Part shown: positions 42,201 to 45,721 of the stretch, one piece after another
Layout: each line of letters opens with the position of its first letter
Position numbering within the stretch: position 1 is the stretch's first letter
Assembly: GCF_900182565.1 (NCBI RefSeq)
Contig: NZ_FXTI01000018.1
Location: forward strand, 1-45,721
From: Melghirimyces algeriensis
GTDB taxonomy: Bacteria; Bacillota; Bacilli; Thermoactinomycetales; DSM-45169
Reading direction: 5' to 3'
DNA: 45,721 bases
The notes under the pieces: model-generated
What the model was told of the DNA's origin: nothing
Databases searched by the model: none
Seen by the model: only the letters and a program-made list of their open reading frames with translations
Program-made: the position numbers and the translations under genes

Positions 42201-42496
42201 GACAGAAGGAGGACGCAGAGAGACTGCAGGAGCGTTTACAAACCGCCTTGATTCAATCAGCTGCCCGGACATTGGGCGTTCAGACCGCGGATGTGGATAT
42301 CCATGGGCATTTAAATGATTATGGCTTAGATCCGGTAAGTATGCAGGCGTTTATCGCCGCATTTCATCAACAAACGTCCCTTGAATTAGATATGGACATG
42401 ATTGTTGAACACCAAACCATTCACAATATGGTGATGGCCTGGGTCAAGCAATATAAAGAGGGCACGCTGATCGTCAATGATGCGATCTTTTCATGA
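38129..42496 (+). CDS. trans-AT PKS, gene E: DH-ACP-KS-DH0-ACP0
   Basis: 1455 residues. It starts directly in a DH (about 1-265; His19, Asp186) that pairs with the KS0 ending gene D. An ACP follows (about 305-377; Ser338 in L-G-L-Q-S-S). The KS (about 418-855) has Cys593, His728 and His768 and should condense. After the post-KS linker comes a second DH fold (about 1037-1304) that has lost both catalytic residues: Tyr1066 for His and Asn1232 for Asp. The last domain is an ACP fold (about 1365-1440) with Pro1402 for the serine. The methyltransferase and working ACP of this module are on gene F. No KR is present, so the E/F module should leave an alpha-methyl beta-keto group. I see no clear docking helix at either end; the terminal ACP0 may serve for that. 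Confidence 0.94.
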   Translation: MTKVFRLTLPVDHPIIQHHTVYDQPLLPGLAYIDLLYQLADRLGLGHREYMLKRLSILNPLTVRADRPVPLKITFEATASHWKIRVESEYQKEQDNVVYITAELHPETVSFAEAIDLEGLQKTAARHFNIEKVYKEARRQGLVHGGAIKAQGDVYQDDHGVLMTLKVDEAHQQEADGYLFHPALMDGSAMVAGVLWEQPGQGDDLYLPLHYASFYCTAPLQTEGHVRALASSVKKVNDICTLDMAFYDDEGKQIGQLLGVTSKKIRAKGQINVAIQEEGRPSPAVKQVVTDQSKHQRKASGREASFERMLRNIFARHMNTSPSEVRTDQGYFELGLQSSQLLGVMQEVEVELAVTLSPTLLFEYATIQELSLYLAEHVALPPGWEEGEDDQESRDEEANAPALVAKAQPKGTMEEQNEDIAIIGMAGRFPGAANIAEFWANLVAGKDCITEVPPSRWDWKQFRHLTSPSGKPISRWGGFIDDVDCFDPYFFSIAPREAEILDPQERLFLEVSWECMEDAGYVPQTLATGGEINQSRPVGVFVGVMHKDYTLIGAEAAAKGMPIPLSLNYAPIANRVSYFCNFSGPSMAIDTVCSSSLVSVHLAIDSIRKGESDVALAGGVNLSLHPNKYLTYGMANMHASDGYCHSFGKGGDGYVSSDGVGVVLLKPLSQAIQDQDHIYAVIKGSSINHGGRASGITVPNPVAQGDLIASCLAGTNINPRTISYVEAHGTGTSLGDPIEIQGLIRAYRQYTSEKQYCAIGSVKSNIGHAESAAGISGLIKNALQLYHQTLVSSLHAEECNPYIRFAESPFYVQQKTECWNQPTITQGEETITLPRRAGLSSFGATGTNVHIIMEEGPVPMPQTASHQKVLVPLSAKSEERLHAYGQKLLDYLNQLEDDDCLNMADLAYTLQVGRVALEERVAFIVKDPDDFKQKLASFLTGEEKKPGIYRGHNQQKGELLSLLAEDEDGQDVVRKWQKKGKLSHIARLWVSGMDVDWNGFYPQDQPHRLSLPTYPFTRDRFWIPTVPSTTQEATFLHPLLHQNTSDFSGVRFSSRFTGRELLPSEYMVKGQPALPVTALIEMVQEAILQAGGEEIREITQVVLNEVTCLDPLPIDASPLKVHLRLFMNEKDGIHFDMTRGTHPDEPVCQGQALTRLPLEPPIVDIQALVANSQESDRDLEQPLRSAGLACGPGYQVIEQVYQGTDQLVLKIHLPPAAQQLQEHLTTHPVLLNAALQAAWVTLVDAGFQDMPLFIQSETIEYFHMDEPAWAVITPSHHTPGKWDTQLCAADGRVCVRMTGIHWVSKEGHHVKGTDVLSGSTGDEVVMVSPAYESQMDHLQRLLPKIPPPAVERIYTPKGQKEDAERLQERLQTALIQSAARTLGVQTADVDIHGHLNDYGLDPVSMQAFIAAFHQQTSLELDMDMIVEHQTIHNMVMAWVKQYKEGTLIVNDAIFS
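39382..40695 (+). other. Ketosynthase of the gene E/F split module
   Basis: D-T-V-C-S-S-S (Cys 39905), E-A-H-G-T-G-T (His 40310), K-S-N-I-G-H (His 40430). Condensing. Its sequence around V-M-H-K-D-Y-T-L-I-G-A resembles the KSs that follow olefin-forming modules in genes C and D, consistent with an unsaturated substrate from the bimodule. Confidence 0.9.
41237..42040 (+). other. Inactive dehydratase fold (DH0)
   Basis: It aligns with the other DHs from H-P-L-L-H-Q-N-T-S-D onward. The catalytic His is Tyr (E-Y-M-V-K-G-Q-P-A-L-P, TAT at 41324-41326) and the catalytic Asp is Asn (L-L-N-A-A-L-Q, AAT at 41822-41824). Gly and Pro of the first motif and the hot-dog framework remain. No KR exists in this module to supply a hydroxyl, which fits a DH under no selection for catalysis. 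Confidence 0.9.
42220..42450 (+). other. Serine-less ACP (ACP0) at C-terminus of gene E
   Basis: ACP fold ending the protein, with Y-G-L-D-P-V at the attachment site: Pro (CCG at 42332-42334) replaces Ser. The working ACP of the module is at 43665-43890 on gene F. Confidence 0.86.
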
Positions 42497-42498
42497 GT

Positions 42499-42505
42499 CA
42501 GGAGG
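42499..42505 (+). promoter_or_regulatory. Ribosome binding site of gene F
   Basis: CAGGAGG ends 7 bases before the ATG at 42513, near-consensus for Bacillota. Confidence 0.8.
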
Positions 42506-42512
42506 TTTGGAT

Positions 42513-43890
42513 ATGGGAGAGTTGGAACGGCTGTTTTGTGAACTGCTCTGGCGACAATTGCAGTCAATGGGCTTGTTTACAGCCAAACGGTTTGATTTGA
42601 CGGATTTGGCAGAAGCGTACGGATTGCGTGAACATTATCAACGGTGGTTGGAGACGAGTATCCGTTTTTTAGCTGAAAGGCAGTTTCTGACATGGGATGG
42701 TCAAACGGGTGTTGTGAAGGACCCTGCTCCGCGCCCGATGGATACCGTGTGGAAGGAATGGGATGAACAAAAACAGCCCTGGTTAGCGGAAGCCAATACG
42801 CGGGCACAGGTAGTTCTAGTTGAGACGATGATGCGCGCGTTGCCAGACATTCTCACAGGAAAGAAGCTGGCAACGGATATTATGTTCCCCCAATCTTCCT
42901 TTGAGTTGGTGGAAGGGATCTATCAAAACAATGTGGTGGTGGATTATTTTAACGATGTCCTGGCAGCCATGTTGGTTAACTATTGCGATTTATTGCGCCA
43001 GCAACACCCAACCGCAAAGATCAACATATTGGAGATTGGAGCAGGGACCGGTGGCACCAGTGCGGGGATCTTTCAAAAGTTGACTCCCTATCAGGAGGCG
43101 ATTGGAGAGTATTGCTATACGGATATTTCCAAGGCTTTTTTGCTTTTTGCGGAAAAAGCCTTTTATAAAGATTATCCATATACAACCTATCGCACGCTCA
43201 ATATTGAGAAGCCCGTTACACAGCAGGGCTTTCAGCCGGGCAGTTATGATGTGGTGGTGGCGGCGAATGTGCTTCATGCCACCCGCAATATAAAGCAAAC
43301 CCTGGTCCATACAAAATCCCTGTTGCGTCAGAATGGGCTACTATTGATCAATGAAATTAGCCAGCTCTCTCTCTTTACGCATTTAACCTTTGGTCTGACC
43401 GATGGCTGGTGGCTGTATGATGATAATACCTTGCGCATCCCTGGTTGTCCGGGACTGTATCCTGATACATGGCAGAAGGTATTGGAAGAGGAAGGGTTCC
43501 GTTCTGTTTTGTTCCCGGCCGAGGCGTCCCATGATCTGGGGCAACAAATTATAGCAGCGGAAAGTGACGGTGTGATCCGGTTCACGCAGCTCCCAGTCCA
43601 GCCTTTGCAGAAAAAGGAACAGCAGGACAAGAAAACGGTGAAGCTACCGGCATCTGCCACAGGGGTGGAAGAGCATATTGCCGGTGTGATCCTGGAGCAG
43701 GTGGCCAGCGCCCTCAAAATGGATCAGGAAAAGGTGGATAAAGACAAGTCTTTTGCTGATTATGGCGTTGATTCCATTATTGGTGTGCGCCTGATTCAGG
43801 CGCTGAATGAAGCCTTGGGGATTGAATTGCAGACGACGGATTTGTTTGACTATACATCGGTCAAGCTGTTAACGGACTATATCACGGCGA
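42513..43890 (+). other. cMT-ACP completing the gene E module
   Basis: C-methyltransferase 42513-43580 (SAM motif about 43026-43055) transfers a methyl group from SAM to the alpha carbon of the beta-ketoacyl-ACP. ACP 43665-43890, Ser 43773. Together with KS-DH0-ACP0 of gene E this gives an alpha-methyl beta-keto product. Confidence 0.87.
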
Positions 43891-45721
43891 ACTATACAGA
43901 GGAGATTGCCGTCGCGGTTGCGGTGGATTCACCGCAGGAAGAGAAGGATATTCAGGCAGTCAAACAGCCAGCTCCTCCTAAAATCAAGTCAAACGGTTAT
44001 GCCAAACGGTCGGCAATCCCCTCAAGCCAGTCGGATCAACCGTCAAATGGCAAAGTACCCATTGCCATTATTGGGATGAGCGGCCGTTTCCCCCAGGCCC
44101 CAACGGTGGATGCCTTGTGGCAACATCTTATCAAGGGAGAAAATCTGGTGGGTAAGGTGAAACGCTGGGATTTGTCCCAGTATCATGCTGAAGGGGCCGC
44201 TTATTGTAATTATGGAGCTTATTTGGAGGATATTGACCAGTTTGATCCGCTCTTTTTTAATATTTCAGGTTTGGAAGCCACCTATATGGATCCGCAACAA
44301 CGGCTGTTTCTGGAAGAAGCCTGGAAGGCCATGGAAGATGCCGGTTATGTTGGTGACAGTGTCAAAGGGCGCCGCTGTGGGGTTTATGTTGGCTGCGGAG
44401 GTGGGGATTATACCTCTTTATTTATGGATTCACCCCCGCCTCAAGCCCTGTGGGGCGCTTTAAATTCGGCGATTCCCGCCCGTATCGCCTATCTGCTAAA
44501 CCTGAAAGGGCCGGCGGTTGCCGTTGATACAGCCTGTTCCAGCTCCTTGGTGGCGCTGCATATGTCCTGCCAAAGCTTATGGTCGGGGGAAACGGAGATG
44601 GTGTTGGCTGGGGGTGTTTATATTAACAATACACCGCAGTACCATCTTTTGGCGGATACAGCAGGGATGCTGTCGCCACAGGGGCGCTGTTTTACTTTTG
44701 ATGACCGTGCCGATGGGATGGTACCGGGTGAGGCGGTAGGTGCGGTGGTGTTAAAACGCCTTGATGATGCCATCCAGGATGGGGATCATATCTACGGCGT
44801 CATTCGGGGGTCAGGCATGAATCAGGATGGCACGACCAATGGGATTACGGCGCCCAGCCTGCGATCGCAACAGCAATTGGAAGAGTCGGTTTATGAGACA
44901 TTTGATATTCACCCGGAAGGAATTCAGATGGTAGAGGCACACGGAACAGGGACCAAATTGGGGGACCCGATTGAGTTTCACGCCTTAAACCGGTCGTTTC
45001 GTTCCTATACGGATAAGAAATCCTATTGTGCCCTTGGTTCCATTAAGACCAATATTGGTCATACACAGCTGGCCGCAGGGATCTCTGGGCTGATTAAAAT
45101 TCTGCTGGCTTTATCGCATAAGAAAATACCGCCATCGCTTCATTTTGAGAAAGAAAACGCCAATATTCAATTGCAGGACAGTCCCTTTTTTGTGAATACA
45201 CAACCCAAAGCATGGGAGGTGGAACCGGGGGTTAAACGGCGGGCCGCTCTCAGTTCCTTTGGGGCGACGGGTACCAATGCCCATATGGTGATTGAAGAGG
45301 CACCAGAGGTGATTCGGGAGCATCCAGAGAAGCCGGCTTATCTGTTTGTTCTATCCGCCCGCACGGAGGAGCGCCTACATAAACAGGTGGAGCAGTTTAT
45401 CACTTATTGTGAAGGTGTGGAATCTGAAGATTGCGGTAATATCAGCTATACCCTTTTATTTGGTCGCCAACATTTTAAATACCGTCTTGCCTGTGTGGCT
45501 CCTGATTTAGCAGTCGCCCGACAGGCATTATATTCCTGGACTCAAGAGGGTCAGGCATCCGGTGTCTATGTTGCTGAAAAACAAGAGCAACAGGAAAAGC
45601 CAGCCTTTAAGCAAATGGGTAATCAATGCATCCGCCAGTGCCAAGCAAACCATGAAGAGTATATGGACAACCTGAGGGCGGTGGCGGATTTGTTTGTTCA
45701 GGGGTATGAACTGGATTATCC
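42513..45721 (+). CDS. trans-AT PKS, gene F (3' partial): cMT-ACP-KS...
   Basis: The frame is open to the window end: 1069 full codons and no stop. It begins without a docking helix, directly in a C-methyltransferase (about 1-355) with the SAM motif I-L-E-I-G-A-G-T-G-G (Glu174) and the usual flanking motifs (Y-T-D-I-S, A-N-V-L-H-A). An ACP follows (about 385-460; Ser421 in Y-G-V-D-S-I-I-G, no beta-branching Trp). After a linker rich in Pro, Ser and Lys comes a KS (about 515-930; Cys675, His810, His850) and the start of its post-KS linker. That linker resembles the one after the KS fragment at the start of gene A (shared S-Y-T-L-L and G-R-Q-H-F), so the two KSs may belong to one class. Methyltransferase and ACP complete the gene E module; the KS opens the next one. 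Later domains are out of view. Confidence 0.94.
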   Translation, partial: MGELERLFCELLWRQLQSMGLFTAKRFDLTDLAEAYGLREHYQRWLETSIRFLAERQFLTWDGQTGVVKDPAPRPMDTVWKEWDEQKQPWLAEANTRAQVVLVETMMRALPDILTGKKLATDIMFPQSSFELVEGIYQNNVVVDYFNDVLAAMLVNYCDLLRQQHPTAKINILEIGAGTGGTSAGIFQKLTPYQEAIGEYCYTDISKAFLLFAEKAFYKDYPYTTYRTLNIEKPVTQQGFQPGSYDVVVAANVLHATRNIKQTLVHTKSLLRQNGLLLINEISQLSLFTHLTFGLTDGWWLYDDNTLRIPGCPGLYPDTWQKVLEEEGFRSVLFPAEASHDLGQQIIAAESDGVIRFTQLPVQPLQKKEQQDKKTVKLPASATGVEEHIAGVILEQVASALKMDQEKVDKDKSFADYGVDSIIGVRLIQALNEALGIELQTTDLFDYTSVKLLTDYITANYTEEIAVAVAVDSPQEEKDIQAVKQPAPPKIKSNGYAKRSAIPSSQSDQPSNGKVPIAIIGMSGRFPQAPTVDALWQHLIKGENLVGKVKRWDLSQYHAEGAAYCNYGAYLEDIDQFDPLFFNISGLEATYMDPQQRLFLEEAWKAMEDAGYVGDSVKGRRCGVYVGCGGGDYTSLFMDSPPPQALWGALNSAIPARIAYLLNLKGPAVAVDTACSSSLVALHMSCQSLWSGETEMVLAGGVYINNTPQYHLLADTAGMLSPQGRCFTFDDRADGMVPGEAVGAVVLKRLDDAIQDGDHIYGVIRGSGMNQDGTTNGITAPSLRSQQQLEESVYETFDIHPEGIQMVEAHGTGTKLGDPIEFHALNRSFRSYTDKKSYCALGSIKTNIGHTQLAAGISGLIKILLALSHKKIPPSLHFEKENANIQLQDSPFFVNTQPKAWEVEPGVKRRAALSSFGATGTNAHMVIEEAPEVIREHPEKPAYLFVLSARTEERLHKQVEQFITYCEGVESEDCGNISYTLLFGRQHFKYRLACVAPDLAVARQALYSWTQEGQASGVYVAEKQEQQEKPAFKQMGNQCIRQCQANHEEYMDNLRAVADLFVQGYELDY
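44055..45300 (+). other. Ketosynthase domain at the 3' edge
   Basis: T-A-C-S-S-S (Cys 44535), E-A-H-G-T-G-T (His 44940) and K-T-N-I-G-H (His 45060): a condensing KS, complete in the window. Its module type is unknown because the sequence stops in the post-KS linker. Confidence 0.92.

Noticed and set aside
42450..42513. A frameshift that splits one gene into E and F
   Set aside because: There is a clean stop, a near-consensus AGGAGG site and a well-spaced ATG, and the break falls between domains. Two genes is the simpler reading.
1..45721. CRISPR arrays, tRNA/rRNA genes, promoters, terminators, cis AT or thioesterase domains
   Set aside because: Looked for and not seen. The window is continuous PKS coding sequence with junctions of 16 bases or less.

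Overview
The whole window is the interior of one very large trans-acyltransferase (trans-AT) type I modular polyketide synthase (PKS) operon. Six consecutive genes lie on the + strand. The first is cut at its 5' end and the last at its 3' end. Gaps between genes are 13-16 bases, with one 4-base ATGA overlap. Most starts have a purine-rich Shine-Dalgarno sequence, and I see no promoter or terminator. No stretch over 300 bases lacks a gene; the long antisense ORFs are shadows. No ketosynthase (KS) is followed by an acyltransferase domain. Each is followed by the short linker ending in the L-P-x-Y-P-F-x5-W type motif that is usual in trans-AT systems. Moderate GC (near 50% by eye), GGAGG-type ribosome sites and the style of the domains suggest a Bacillota host (Bacillus/Paenibacillus/Brevibacillus/Thermoactinomycete-like). 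I cannot name the genus or the product.

Layout (// = protein boundary; 0 = catalytic residue missing; b = beta-branching ACP signature). Gene A (2-5341): ...KS(fragment)-ACPb-ER-KS-ACPb-ACPb // gene B (5355-8174): KS-DH // gene C (8188-22968, 4926 aa): ACP0-ACP-KS-DH-KR-ACP-KS-DH-KR-cMT-ACP-KS-DH-KR // gene D (22983-38132, 5049 aa): ACP0-ACP-KS-KR-cMT-ACP-KS-DH-KR-ACP-KS-KR-ACP-KS0 // gene E (38129-42496): DH-ACP-KS-DH0-ACP0 // gene F (42513-45721, open at 3' end): cMT-ACP-KS... . That makes 12 KS (one partial, one KS0), 12 ACPs with the serine, 3 without it, 7 DH, 6 KR, 3 C-methyltransferases and one PfaD-type enoylreductase.

If the genes act in the order they lie, this section would make two adjacent beta-branched positions (gene A, the first perhaps reduced by the ER). 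Next comes a unit from the split gene B/C module, an olefin, an alpha-methyl olefin and another olefin (gene C, finished on gene D). Then follow an alpha-methyl beta-hydroxy unit, an olefin, a hydroxyl dehydrated by a dehydrating bimodule split over genes D/E, and an alpha-methyl beta-keto unit split over E/F. The trans-acting AT, the HMG-CoA-synthase cassette needed for beta-branching, the loading module and the release domain must lie outside the window.

The most unusual points are: a 2.85-kb, about 99.5% identical in-frame direct repeat inside gene C; serine-less ACPs found only at protein ends, at three module-splitting junctions; a PfaD-type ER placed directly after a beta-branching ACP; a KS0 with His-to-Asn, separated from its DH by a gene boundary; and a DH that has lost both catalytic residues. 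The protein families are well known. What may be new is the architecture at the splits and the unknown product. All domain limits are approximate, read by eye.
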